From: Paenibacillus_AR mesotrionivorans
GTDB taxonomy: Bacteria > Bacillota > Bacilli > Paenibacillales > NBRC-103111
NCBI RefSeq assembly: GCF_046098205.1
Contig: NZ_JBJURJ010000003.1
Coordinates: 397,142-461,141 of the forward strand
Direction of reading: 5' to 3'
DNA: 64,000 bases
In this document: positions 41,609 to 51,200 of the stretch, in pieces
Position numbering within the stretch: the first letter of the stretch is position 1
Layout of the letters: each line of letters starts with the position of its first letter
Notes under the pieces: model-generated
Seen by the model: the letters and a program-made list of their open reading frames with translations, nothing else
Databases searched by the model: none
What the model was told of the DNA's origin: nothing
Made by a program: the position numbers and the translations under genes

Positions 41609-42826
41609 TTAACTATTACCTTCAAGCCAATCTCTGGCGAAAGTAGCATAAGCCGCAGCTCCTTTATACAGCACCTCATCCGAGAACATTGTCTTTGGAT
41701 GGTGTACAGGATAACGATAACCTTCTTCGGTATTACCTGCGTTAAGAAACACTGAGGTACTTGGCACCGCTTGTGATACAAAGGCAAAGTCTTCCGATCC
41801 CATTAATTTACCACCGGGTATCAATTGAGTTATACCGATTAAGGAATTCGTGCCAAAGTTGTTTGTAATCGTCGTTCTCATTTGCCGGTTAAGCCCGCTG
41901 TCCGTTTTCACCTCAGGACAACCCCTGGTATAGATCACCTCCACCTTTGCCTGAAAGGTTTCTCCAATACCTGCAGAAATGTCATGGATGCGGGTTTCCA
42001 TTGTATCCCGCAATGCGGCGTTAAATGTGCGTACACTGCCTTTCATTCGGGCCGTATCGGGAATCACATTGTTTGTACTTCCGCCTTCCATCACGCCAAT
42101 GGTAAGAACTGCATTCTCCATTGGCGATATTTCACGGCTTACAATTCCCTGCAGCGCCAGATAAAGATGAGCAGCCACATTTAATGGGTCTACTGCGGCC
42201 TCAGGCATCGCACCATGTGCGCCCCTCCCGCGGATGATGATTTCGAACCAGTCCGAGGAAGCGGAAATCGCTCCACCGGTCTCGGGCACTACAAATTGCC
42301 CGATAGGAATTGGCATTCCGGTCAACACGTGAAGCATCATGGCTGCATCCACCTTAGGATCGTCGAGAATCCCATTCTCAAGCATCATTTTCGCTCCGTG
42401 CAGAGTCTCTTCACCCGGCTGAAACATAAGCTTAACCGTCCCGCGAAGCTGCTCTTCGTTAGCCTTCAGGATCTCCGCAGCTCCCAGCAGCATGGAAGTA
42501 TGCATGTCATGACCGCAAGCATGCATGTTTCCATTCAACGATGCGTAAGACAGATCCGTTTCTTCTTGAATCGGCAGGCCATCCATATCCGCGCGAAGAA
42601 GAATCACCTTTCCTTCATGTTGCCCGCCGATGGTAACCATTAGGCCAGATTCTCCTACGCGAATAGGCTTCAGATCCATCGACTCCAACATCTCTTTTAC
42701 ATAGTCCGTTGTCCTGGGCAAACGTAAATCAAGCTCCGGAACCGCATGAAGATGATGCCTGTACATCATTAATTTTTCCTGCAGCTCATAAGCCATACCC
42801 ACAATGTCTCCAGCTTTTTCAATCAC
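41609..42826 (-). CDS. M20 family amidohydrolase/carboxypeptidase
   Basis: A 405-aa M20D metallohydrolase. Metal ligands are in HACGHDMHTS, FQPGEETLHGA and VHHPKTMFS, with the dimerisation domain starting near IIIRGRGAHGAMPEAA. Relatives remove acyl groups from amino acids or cleave indole-3-acetyl amino acids. GTG 42826 with GGGAG 9 nt upstream is preferred to upstream ATGs. It is the first gene of the operon; with the two retro-Claisen-type hydrolases and a serine dehydratase, the operon may degrade an N-acylated amino acid or a diketone-bearing compound. Confidence 0.85.
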   Translation of the reverse strand: MIEKAGDIVGMAYELQEKLMMYRHHLHAVPELDLRLPRTTDYVKEMLESMDLKPIRVGESGLMVTIGGQHEGKVILLRADMDGLPIQEETDLSYASLNGNMHACGHDMHTSMLLGAAEILKANEEQLRGTVKLMFQPGEETLHGAKMMLENGILDDPKVDAAMMLHVLTGMPIPIGQFVVPETGGAISASSDWFEIIIRGRGAHGAMPEAAVDPLNVAAHLYLALQGIVSREISPMENAVLTIGVMEGGSTNNVIPDTARMKGSVRTFNAALRDTMETRIHDISAGIGETFQAKVEVIYTRGCPEVKTDSGLNRQMRTTITNNFGTNSLIGITQLIPGGKLMGSEDFAFVSQAVPSTSVFLNAGNTEEGYRYPVHHPKTMFSDEVLYKGAAAYATFARDWLEGNS

Positions 42827-42892
42827 AATAAACATCTCCCAAAACACAAATGGAATGAACGTGGAACAGAGTTAACATTCCTCCTTCTTATT

Positions 42893-43018
42893 TTAAGACT
42901 TTTTAGGAACAAATTCATCGTACTTACAAATCGATTTACTGTCAAGATAAATTAAGACATTTTAAGAATAATATTTTGGAGGCTGCTTGGACATTGAAAT
43001 ATCACATTTATTGTGATA
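42893..43018. promoter_or_regulatory. Divergent control region with perfect inverted repeat
   Basis: TATCACA-TTTAT-TGTGATA (43000-43018) is a perfect 7-bp inverted repeat 40 bp before the regulator start. TTTTAAGA occurs at 42893 and 42959. The region lies between the amidohydrolase operon and the divergent regulator gene and is the most likely operator for that regulator. Confidence 0.6.
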
Positions 43019-43057
43019 TAACTCTTTTGATTGAAGTGTTTATGAAAGGAATCGATC

Positions 43058-44371
43058 ATGAAAATCAAGCTGGGTATTATTACGCCTGAGACCCATATGG
43101 ACTATTTCCGCGCCATTGAAGAAGAAATGCGGCCCTTATGCCAGTTCCGGTTTCTTACAATCAGCAACTTCCGGGAAACAACTGACCTCTATCTCCAAAA
43201 CGTAGATTCGGTGGATGGATTTGTGATCAGTGGCAGGATGCTTTATGAGTCAATCGATAAGCAATGCCTGAATGATAAAGTACCTGTTCACATTTTGCAG
43301 GATGATGAAAACCTGCTGTACAGGGAGCTTTTCCGGCTGCTGGTTACAGAGCCCGGGCTTGATATATCCCGGATCTATGTGGATTATGCGTATATCATCG
43401 AGTCTTTCAGTGAATTCCAACAATACCTGACTCACGAGGGAAAGCCTGTCGACAGCGGAGATTTGCTCGAACGGGTGGAAACGATGCTGGAGAACCATAT
43501 CACTCTGTGGGAAAATAAGAAAATAGACCTGTCCATCACGGCGTTCGGCCACTTTGTTCCGAAACTCCAAAAGCACGGAGTCAGATATATCTTAATCCGG
43601 CCCACTTTGGAAAACGTCAAAGAGACCATAAGCGAGATCATCAACAAAATTACTATCCTCAAGCTTAAGAACCAAAGGGCAGTTGTTGCATGCTTATCGT
43701 CCAAAACGGCAGAGCCATCATCTGAAGAACAGCTTCATGAGCTGAAAGTCCTTGTCGGCAGGTTTCTGCACAGCATGAATCTGGCAGACACGGCCCAAAT
43801 TTCGGAAGGCTTTGTCAGACTGTACACCACCTACGGCAATTTCATGAGAATCACCTCTAATGCGCATAACTGTACCCTGCTGGAGTATCTGGACGGACAT
43901 ATGAGCGATAAGGTGAAGATCGGATGGGGCTCGGGGCATGAGTATTTTCAGGCTAACGTCAACGCCACCAAAGCTTTCAGACAGGCGGAGGCCTATACGG
44001 GCAGCTGCAGCTTTTTTATTAACGAGGAGCAAAAGGTTATCGGCCCAATGCGGAGCATGAATGTCATGCAGTTCTCTGAACAGGGGGACCCGGAAATCAT
44101 CGCGTTAGCCAAAACCATCGGAATTAACAACATTAACCTGCAAAAAATCATGTCCTATGCAGAAATCATGAGAACCAATAAATTATCCTCAGAGGATGTT
44201 GCCGGGTGCCTGTCCATGACCGTCAGAGGTGCAAACCGCATCCTTAACAAAATTGAAGAAAGTAAATACGTCCAAACGGTATTTGAAAAACGGGACAACA
44301 GTAAAGGGCGGCCTAAAAAATACTACGAGCTGTTGTTTCTCGACAAGGAAGGGCGAAAATCAAGCAGATGA
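43058..44371 (+). CDS. Transcriptional regulator with periplasmic-binding-like sensor and C-terminal HTH
   Basis: A 437-aa protein. The N-terminal 200 residues have a Rossmann-like pattern (KIKLGIITPETHM, VDGFVISGRML) recalling the PrpR N-terminal or racemase-like sensor. The middle (about 210-360) is a GGDEF-like/PucR-like helical-beta module. The C-terminus carries a winged HTH (LSSEDVAGCLSMTVRGANRILNKIEESKYVQ, split here) and a basic end GRPKKYYEL. It probably senses a catabolite and controls the divergent amidohydrolase operon. I do not know the exact family. Confidence 0.7.
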   Translation: MKIKLGIITPETHMDYFRAIEEEMRPLCQFRFLTISNFRETTDLYLQNVDSVDGFVISGRMLYESIDKQCLNDKVPVHILQDDENLLYRELFRLLVTEPGLDISRIYVDYAYIIESFSEFQQYLTHEGKPVDSGDLLERVETMLENHITLWENKKIDLSITAFGHFVPKLQKHGVRYILIRPTLENVKETISEIINKITILKLKNQRAVVACLSSKTAEPSSEEQLHELKVLVGRFLHSMNLADTAQISEGFVRLYTTYGNFMRITSNAHNCTLLEYLDGHMSDKVKIGWGSGHEYFQANVNATKAFRQAEAYTGSCSFFINEEQKVIGPMRSMNVMQFSEQGDPEIIALAKTIGINNINLQKIMSYAEIMRTNKLSSEDVAGCLSMTVRGANRILNKIEESKYVQTVFEKRDNSKGRPKKYYELLFLDKEGRKSSR

Positions 44372-44466
44372 CACGTGATTGTTTCATTTTCACTGTAGCC
44401 GCATTTGGATAAACCTGTATGTATTTCTCGATTCGTCGCAATGTCTACTCTAAGGGGTACACTTCA

Positions 44467-44510
44467 AAGGGACTCTAGCTTAGCTTAGCCTAGCTTAGCA
44501 AGGGTCCCTT
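44467..44510 (+). terminator. Hairpin downstream of the regulator gene
   Basis: AAGGGAC/GTCCCTT form a 7-bp stem whose loop holds tandem CTTAG units (AGCTTAGCTTAGCCTAGCTTAGC) able to pair further. The 3' flank is only moderately T-rich. Confidence 0.5.
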
Positions 44511-44544
44511 GTATGGAGAATATCACATTTGGAATACAACAAAA

Positions 44545-44580
44545 TAAAAAAGCCCATTAGAGAATACCTCTAATGAGCTC
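44545..44580 (-). terminator. Original terminator of the rRNA/tRNA operon, now displaced
   Basis: AGCTCATTAGAG-GTATT-CTCTAATGGGCT followed by TTTTTATTTT on the minus strand. It lies directly beyond the attL copy of the tRNA-Leu 3' end, so it was the terminator of the tRNA operon before the element inserted. Confidence 0.85.
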
Positions 44581-44588
44581 TTTAGCTA

Positions 44589-44656
44589 ATGCCGGCGAGA
44601 GGACTCGAACCTCCACGGTTTCCCTCACGATTTTGAGTCGCGCGCGTCTGCCATTC
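44589..44656 (-). repeat. attL: 68-bp copy of the tRNA-Leu 3' part
   Basis: Identical over 68 bp to 62418-62485. It covers the tRNA from the D arm to the discriminator base, with the first about 12 bases missing and replaced by unrelated sequence. It marks the left end of the integrated element. Confidence 0.95.
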
Positions 44657-45610
44657 GAAGGAAACTCCGCTATTAGCGCTGATTATGCCCTTTTGCATTG
44701 CGTATTATGCGGTTTTCATCGTGCTATTACCGGACAATCGACGGATAATCATACGCAAACGGATCGTTATTTCAGCCGAATAATGCGCATCTCCAGCGTA
44801 ACTTTAATATAGGCGGAGACGCGGCGAATGTCAACGCGGATAAAATTGTGCTTTCTATTATATACGCAGAAAAAGCGCCTGTGACCGGAATACTGTTCCG
44901 ACCAATGAGCGCAAGTTACCGTCAAGTTAAATCGTTCGACACCGCACCATTTCCGCTACGACGTAACACCGTGAGTTATTTTTGCTACGCGCAAACTCCG
45001 TACAGCAGAATCGGCCTCACGCAGCGACCGGGTTGGGGGTCCACGATTACCCCGTTGCTTCACCGCATTAATGCGTCTATATGCGATAGTGACCGCATAA
45101 ACGCTATGCATAAATATTCGCAGACTATTTCATAAAAGTCGCATTTTTACGTAAACTACTATTACTTGACATCCTTCGTAAACCCGCGCCGTATCTACGT
45201 TTATACCTCACATGCGCCGTCGTCCGAAATCACCCGTTATACACACGTTATACATAGGCGTTTGCTTAACGCCATTAAACGTAAAAACCCGCATCACTGT
45301 AGAGTCCGCTTTAATACGGTAAAGTTACGCAGGATCGCCGCTATACATTGCGTATACATTGCGTATACATTCGTAAATATTACGTTATACATACGGTGAC
45401 TAGCGTAACCCTACGTAACCCCGTGAGTTTGGCGCTGTCTTCCGGTCCGAGCGTTCCAGCGGCTGAAAATTTCGGAGTGGACGCACGTCTCGACCCTGCT
45501 GCGGAAAAAATCCGGAAATGCGAAGTTTTGTAACACGTAGTTTCATAGTGTGAAACCGCGCCACGTATACGCTTATCGCACATTTGCGCAAGGGTGACTA
45601 TCTTTCGTAT
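44657..45610. other. Gene-free left arm of the element
   Basis: About 950 bp without a credible gene (short frames lack ribosome sites). It is full of TAC/GTA steps: CGTTATACAYAC-like motifs at about 45236, 45247 and 45383, and TGCGTATACATT repeated at 45349-45371. These could be arm-type recombinase sites or a non-coding RNA region. Confidence 0.5.
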
Positions 45611-45937
45611 TCACACACTATACGAAAGCAATCCAGCGTTAACAAACGCCCATTCGACTATCTCCGCGTCGCCTTTCATTGCATATGCAAGCACGTCCAC
45701 GCTACGCCCACGCGTTAATATGCGTACCTTCTCGCTAAGGATACGCCGATACTCCCGGTCGAAGTCCGGCCGGTTGCGCCAACGAAATAGCGTCATCCTC
45801 GTTATGCCGAGTTCCTGCGCAATCTCTTCGTGATTCTTCCGCGGATGTGTCGTCAGTAAATCAATAGCGCGGTAATGGCGTTCATCCAGCGGAAGTCTGC
45901 GCTTCGGATAGTTGCCGCGGCGTTTCTTACGTGCCAT
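45611..45937 (-). CDS. phBC6A51-type HTH protein (possible small terminase)
   Basis: A 108-aa basic protein: KKRRGNYPKRRLPLDERH, then HEEIAQELGITRMTLFRWRNRPDFDREYRR (split here) with a clear HTH, and a helical C-terminus. This form is annotated in Bacillus phages as phBC6A51-type HTH and often serves as small terminase or DNA-recognition subunit. AAAGGAGG precedes the ATG. In this element it is the last gene before the non-coding left arm and could recognise a packaging site; no large terminase is present. Confidence 0.7.
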   Translation of the reverse strand: MARKKRRGNYPKRRLPLDERHYRAIDLLTTHPRKNHEEIAQELGITRMTLFRWRNRPDFDREYRRILSEKVRILTRGRSVDVLAYAMKGDAEIVEWAFVNAGLLSYSV

Positions 45938-46001
45938 AACGTTTCCTCCTTTCGTGAGGCAAAATAAAAGAGCCTCGCGCGGAGGCTCCGGTATTATTGT
46001 G

Positions 46002-46631
46002 TTATTTGCGGAAGTCGTCCGGATAGTATTCCGTATTAATCCAGGTGCTTCCATCCTCGAAAACGATCCAATATCCTTCTTTTCCGGGGTATCTTACTCG
46101 CGCCGTTTCGCTTCCGTCCTTGTTTCTAAATATCGTTCCCTCTTCGTAGCTTACCTCTTCAAACGGTTTGAACGCAGCAGATTTATATCGATCCGCGTAT
46201 TTGTCGTTAAATTCAGTTCGTGAAAAGTATTCAACGCCTTTGTACTCAATAGCCTTAATTCCTTCATACTCAAACCTTCTTGTAATATTACCGGTATAAG
46301 CATACCCAGCTTCAGTAGCAATTCTCTCTTGGTAGTCTCCTGCGAATACAGGATTCCCGATAATCCCATTCTGCTTAATTTCTATTGTCAAGGTTTCATC
46401 CTTCCAATCTACTTTTTTATTCAAAATCCCGGTGATTTCACGAACCGGCAGGTAGGTGCTGCCGTCATAGACGATTGGGACCGCATTTAACTTTACAGCC
46501 TTTCCGTCTACGTTAACATTAAAGTCGGGCCGAAGATAGGCGTCAACTTTCTGTAACGTGCTGGCAGAAAATGCAACAGTAGTGAACGACAATAAGATTC
46601 CGAAGAATGCCCCTACAATATATTTTCTCAA
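46002..46631 (-). CDS. Exported protein with copper-amine-oxidase-N/stalk domain
   Basis: A 209-aa protein with an N-terminal signal peptide (LRKYIVGAFFGILLSFTTVAFSA). A stalk-type domain follows (about residues 25-90: VNVDGKAVKLNAVPIVYDGSTYLPVREITGIL) and then an unassigned C-terminus rich in aromatic and charged residues. Such domains are common in exported Paenibacillus proteins but rare in phage tail modules. The TTG start at 46631 follows GGAGG with 9-nt spacing. It is probably cargo acting at the host surface, for example changing phage adsorption or attachment. Confidence 0.75.
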   Translation of the reverse strand: MRKYIVGAFFGILLSFTTVAFSASTLQKVDAYLRPDFNVNVDGKAVKLNAVPIVYDGSTYLPVREITGILNKKVDWKDETLTIEIKQNGIIGNPVFAGDYQERIATEAGYAYTGNITRRFEYEGIKAIEYKGVEYFSRTEFNDKYADRYKSAAFKPFEEVSYEEGTIFRNKDGSETARVRYPGKEGYWIVFEDGSTWINTEYYPDDFRK

Positions 46632-46678
46632 ATCCAAAAACCTCCAGTACAAGTGGTATGCGCCAATTATACCGCTTA

Positions 46679-48280
46679 TTAGACGCCTCTGGAAGAATTT
46701 ATTGCTGTCCATAGAGCGTTGATATTTGACCACACGAGCATCATGTCCGACTGTAGGGAGCTAGTTCTCGCTAGGACGTCCACGCCGTTCAGGTATATTT
46801 TATTCCCTGCGTTAAGGTAAAGAGAGTACGTGAACACATCGCCTTGAATATTTACACCAATCCCCGAAGGACCGAAGTATAGCCGCTTCGAGTTGAGGTT
46901 GTCAGAAGCTTCCATGTAGATATTCCGGCCAACGTAAAGGTCCGTATTCACGTTAATATTGCCACCGTTGATAGTAGATCCGTTGATTTGCGCTCCGGTT
47001 ACAACACCGCCAAAATACGCATTCCCCGTTGCTGCGTCCTGCCATAACGTCTTTACTCCGGATGTGTTAAACATCGCAAGTCCGTAAACACCGGGGGACG
47101 TCTGGCCGAGGCGCACTAACTCCTGACCGGCGGGATTACTTACACCAATGCCTCTGCCATCAACAAAACTAACCGAATCATCGTACCGCTGACCTTTGAG
47201 GACTGCGTTAATGGACGTATACCGCATCGCCTTCTTAACACCGGTACGCGCTTCGTGGATATAGTCGTCTTTACTTAATTCCCGGAAATTGGCGAGAGAT
47301 ACGCTGCCTCTTTTTGGCTCAAACGGATAGTGGGTCCACTCGACCGCGCGCGCCGTAAACGCATATCCCAATTCTGAATCCGTAACGGTGACGATATCGC
47401 CGATACCGCGGATTTTGTAAGCGTCAAACTCCGGATCAATCTTTTCCATCTCGACGAAATCGACAGTGTACGTAACGGACGGCGCTTCGTACTTCGCAAG
47501 GTGCTTTTGCATTTCCGCCAGAAGCTGCGCCTTCTCTTCGATTTCAGCGAAGGTAACCGAAGCCTCAAATGGGTTATCCGGATCGTACAGCGAGCTATCT
47601 ATATATTTTTCGGAGTGACCCGGAAGACCCTCTACGGTCAATCCGTTCTTGCCGTAACCGTATAGCCGTGTTATACGCTCCATATTATGACTCTTCCGCT
47701 GGATGCCTTGCATATTGTGACGGTAGATAACGCGCGCGCCGTAATTGCCGCCAATCTGCGGAGACAGCGTAATAGTATAGTTGTTGAACGATATCTCAGC
47801 GCCGTACAACTCCGCTAATTGGTCGAGTAGATTACGTTTCCTGTCCTCTCCCCAGTTAAACACGTCCTTAGCCGCGAATGTCCCGGCAATGGCGAAGTCA
47901 TACGGAGTATCCGCGGAGAGTAGCCCCAGCATATCCGCCATCGGGACCGCAGCCTGAAAGTCGATATAGCCGTCGAAATAGTATTGATTAAGAGATATGG
48001 CGACGTGGTGCGCCTCTACCGCTTTATAAATGCGCCTACCCTGACGAATCTCCGCAACGCTGCGGATTTTATACTGCTGTCCGCCGTATTCCGCAGGGAA
48101 CGCCACAATATTATCCTCCGTAATAGCCGCGTAACGGGCTTCATCGTCTTCCATACACGGATAGACGAAGGAAACGTAATTCTCGTCGAACGATTGATAT
48201 ACGCGAACCTCGGAGGCATACGCCAAGATATGGCGCATAGCCCCCACATATAGCGATAGTTGGGACTGAAACTTGCTCAA
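46679..48280 (-). CDS. Tail-tip/receptor-binding protein
   Basis: A 533-aa protein whose first 330 residues resemble the N-terminal region of phage minor structural (Tal/gp18-like) proteins, including the AVEAHHVAISLNQYYFDGYIDF segment and a baseplate-type beta-sandwich. The C-terminal third (about 395-533) has repeating VTGAQINGSTINGGNINV-like pattern and aromatic ends, suited to a beta-helical shaft or receptor-binding tip. The TTG start has GGAGGTAGC 7 nt upstream. It follows the tape measure gene by 12 nt with no Dit-type gene between, which is unusual. Confidence 0.78.
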   Translation of the reverse strand: MSKFQSQLSLYVGAMRHILAYASEVRVYQSFDENYVSFVYPCMEDDEARYAAITEDNIVAFPAEYGGQQYKIRSVAEIRQGRRIYKAVEAHHVAISLNQYYFDGYIDFQAAVPMADMLGLLSADTPYDFAIAGTFAAKDVFNWGEDRKRNLLDQLAELYGAEISFNNYTITLSPQIGGNYGARVIYRHNMQGIQRKSHNMERITRLYGYGKNGLTVEGLPGHSEKYIDSSLYDPDNPFEASVTFAEIEEKAQLLAEMQKHLAKYEAPSVTYTVDFVEMEKIDPEFDAYKIRGIGDIVTVTDSELGYAFTARAVEWTHYPFEPKRGSVSLANFRELSKDDYIHEARTGVKKAMRYTSINAVLKGQRYDDSVSFVDGRGIGVSNPAGQELVRLGQTSPGVYGLAMFNTSGVKTLWQDAATGNAYFGGVVTGAQINGSTINGGNINVNTDLYVGRNIYMEASDNLNSKRLYFGPSGIGVNIQGDVFTYSLYLNAGNKIYLNGVDVLARTSSLQSDMMLVWSNINALWTAINSSRGV

Positions 48281-48292
48281 TTCGCTACCTCC

Positions 48293-51200
48293 TTAAATGT
48301 CTTTACGCAGGATATCAAGCGCAGCCTGCCCCGCATTTCGTTCGAAGGCAGCGAAGTCCTCTGCGCTATCAAACGTTGCATTTTCGATATGGACAACGTT
48401 GCCAATATTCGCGGCTTCCCGCTTACCTCCGCCAGATACCGACTCTACTACGGACTTTACTTGTTCCGGAGTCAGCGTAACCTCACCCGCTCGCAATATT
48501 GCCCGCAATTCATCCGAAGCTAACGCGCTACCACTCGCAAAAGACATGCCGCCAGCAATTCCGCCTGTATGAAATAACGGGACGCCGTTCTTGTACCATG
48601 ACCCGTTATTATACGACGCTCCAATCGAAGCCCCCAGCGCTTGTGACTCCGCTTCAATTTGCTTCCGGCCGGAGTCGCTCGCTGTCCACCACGCGTTAGC
48701 GTTCGATTTCATTTGCCGGAGGATAGACGCTTCATAGGACGATTGTGGAGTCGCTACGTTGTTCATTGCGGACATTTCCGCTGTGAACCGTTCCATTTCC
48801 GCCTTGATGCGCGCATTTGTCGTCACGAACGCGGAGAACCGGGAATCCTCGGTAGCTGCGTAGATAGACGATACATCACCGCTGAACGATTCAATTGACG
48901 CTTTAATCTCATCGTACCATGATTCGATATCGTCCTTCCTACGGTCAAGCGTATCAACCTCGGCGTCGCGAGCATTTGCCAAGGCAGTTTTTTGGTCCTC
49001 CACGTCCATTTTCCGAAGCTGCTCGATTAACTCGGCGTAATGCTTCTGGCCTTGTTCGGACGTAGCAAGCCGGTACTTATCCGCCTCAGCTTGAATCTCG
49101 GACCGATCGCGCTGCCTTTCTACGGAATCGAGCGCCTTAATCTGCGCGTCGTAGTAATCCTTCCGCGCTTTTTTCTGTGCCTCAATTGCGCTGAGTTCCG
49201 CCTTCTTCTGCTCGTCGATAGCGTCGAGAGTCGCTTTCTGCGCCTTATCCCGGCGCTTCTCTGCGGATTCATCTGCATCTTTAGCGGCCCTTTCCGCTTC
49301 TTTGATAAGCGCCATTCGAGCGGTATATTGCTCCTTGTCCGCGGATTTATATTCGTCCGAGCCTTCGATGTACTGCGCCTTAACCCGCGTCCAAGCGTCA
49401 AGCGCCATTTGCGCAACTTCTGTCTCGGTAGCGCCCTTCTCGCGAAGTCTGCGTTCTTCCATGGCGATCCACTCGGAAGAGTAGCTATACTGCGCCTTGG
49501 CCGCTTTCTCTGCGTCGTCGACCTTCGTTTCATTCAGTGCCTTAATCTGAAGCTGAAGCGAACGTTCGTCCTCGACGTTTTCGGAGAGGTATTGCGCATG
49601 AGCCTCGCGGATACGCTCGATAGCAGCAATCTGTTCATCCGCCGTTTGGTCGTACATCTGCGCATTATAACGCGCTGTTGCCATATCCTGCGCGAATAGG
49701 TCGCGCCTCATTTCCGCAGCGATTTCCGCAGCAGTTTTACCGGACTTTTTCGCGGCATCTCCGCCGCTAGATGTCGCTCCACTCACGCCAGTTTTTGGGA
49801 GATAGTCGTCCCATTTATTCGCGTCGATATCCTTTACCATGCGGCTCAACTCGATCAAGGACGCCTGCAACTCGTTCGACTTTTCCCTTTCCGACTTGAT
49901 CTGACGCTGAGCCTCTTCGTTCAAGCGCTTTCCTTCGGCTACCGCATATTCGCGCGCCGTTCCAGTAAGCAGCGGATTAACCTTCGATTCGTCAAACGCC
50001 GGGGCATCGATTACGGACTTCTTCGTCGTGGTCGCTTCGAGTACGGCCTTCAGCGCTGTAATCTCCGCCGTTGCCGCCTGAATCTTCGCCTTTGTAGCCT
50101 TTTGCAAGTCCTGAAGATCCTGCTTGCGCAACTCGGCTTTCGTCCGGATGATTTCGCGCTCCGTGTTAATCTGCGCGTTAAGGAGGTCGGTGTTCGTGAT
50201 TATGTACCGGCCTTCTTCGTCCATTTTCGCAATGATATCCGGATACTCTTTCGCCAACTGTTTGACGGTGGATGCGAGCTCCGCCTTTTGTGCGTCATTC
50301 AGCTTTTCCACCTTACTCAGTTCTTCATATTTCTTACGCAACGCCTCAGTCCCGTTTGTCTGCTGCACCCGTTGGGCAATCTCCGAAATTGTGGACTTTT
50401 CCACTTGGACGCGTGCGGGAATTGAGTCCTCGTAAGCCTGGTTCATCCGCTGAAGCGCCTTTGACGCCTCGTCTGCGTTCTTGAAGTCCATCTTGCGCAG
50501 GCTGGCGTCGACTTCCTTGATCCCGTCGGCCAGTTCGAACATTTTATTCGTATTTTCCATACTGCCCTGCCCGGATTGTGCTTTACGCTCGAGCGCGCTG
50601 TATTCGTCCATCAACTTGTTACGCTGTTCCATGATCTTGTTAAGCGCTTCAATGTCGCCCTGCAATCCCTTTACGTCATCAGCGGAACGCTTGGTTGGGT
50701 CTTGCGCCAACTTCGCATTAAGCACGTCCTGATTCTTCGCCCATTTCAAAGCGCTATCGCTTGCCGCATCCGAAGCCGCTCGGTAAGCAGTTATAGCGCC
50801 AGCCGCTGCGGTTACTCCCGCGATAACCCAGCCCACAGGCCCGAGGCTTACTTCGAGGAGTGCGAGCGCAGTTTTTAGCGCGCCTACTGCGGCCGTTACC
50901 GCCAGAATCGCGCCTGCTGCTGCGGTTAATCCGGCGACCATTTCCTTATTGGCGCTGGCCCACTTCGTCACGTCAACGATAATAGGCGTTAAGGTTTCGA
51001 GAAACTTCTCGACGATCGGCAAATACGCCTCGCCAAGCTCGACTTTAGCGGTCTGCAGCGTCTGGTTAAATACCGCCTGCGTACCCGCGAAGCCTTGCAG
51101 CGCCGTGTCCGCGTTACCTGCGTACAGCGCCGACTCTTGCATAATTCCGCTATAAGCTGCCTGAACCTTCTGCGCCTCGGTTAACTTATCCGCCGTAGTC

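Noticed and set aside
44589..44656. A second tRNA-Leu gene
   Set aside because: The 5' part including the acceptor strand is missing, so it is only the attL copy of the 3' part.
45166..45399. 77-codon plus-strand frame in the left arm of the element
   Set aside because: Opposite in direction to the element block, no ribosome site, and built from the TAC/GTA repeats.
45380..45591. Short minus-strand frames near attL
   Set aside because: No ribosome sites; the two frames overlap in different phases and neither looks like a folded protein.
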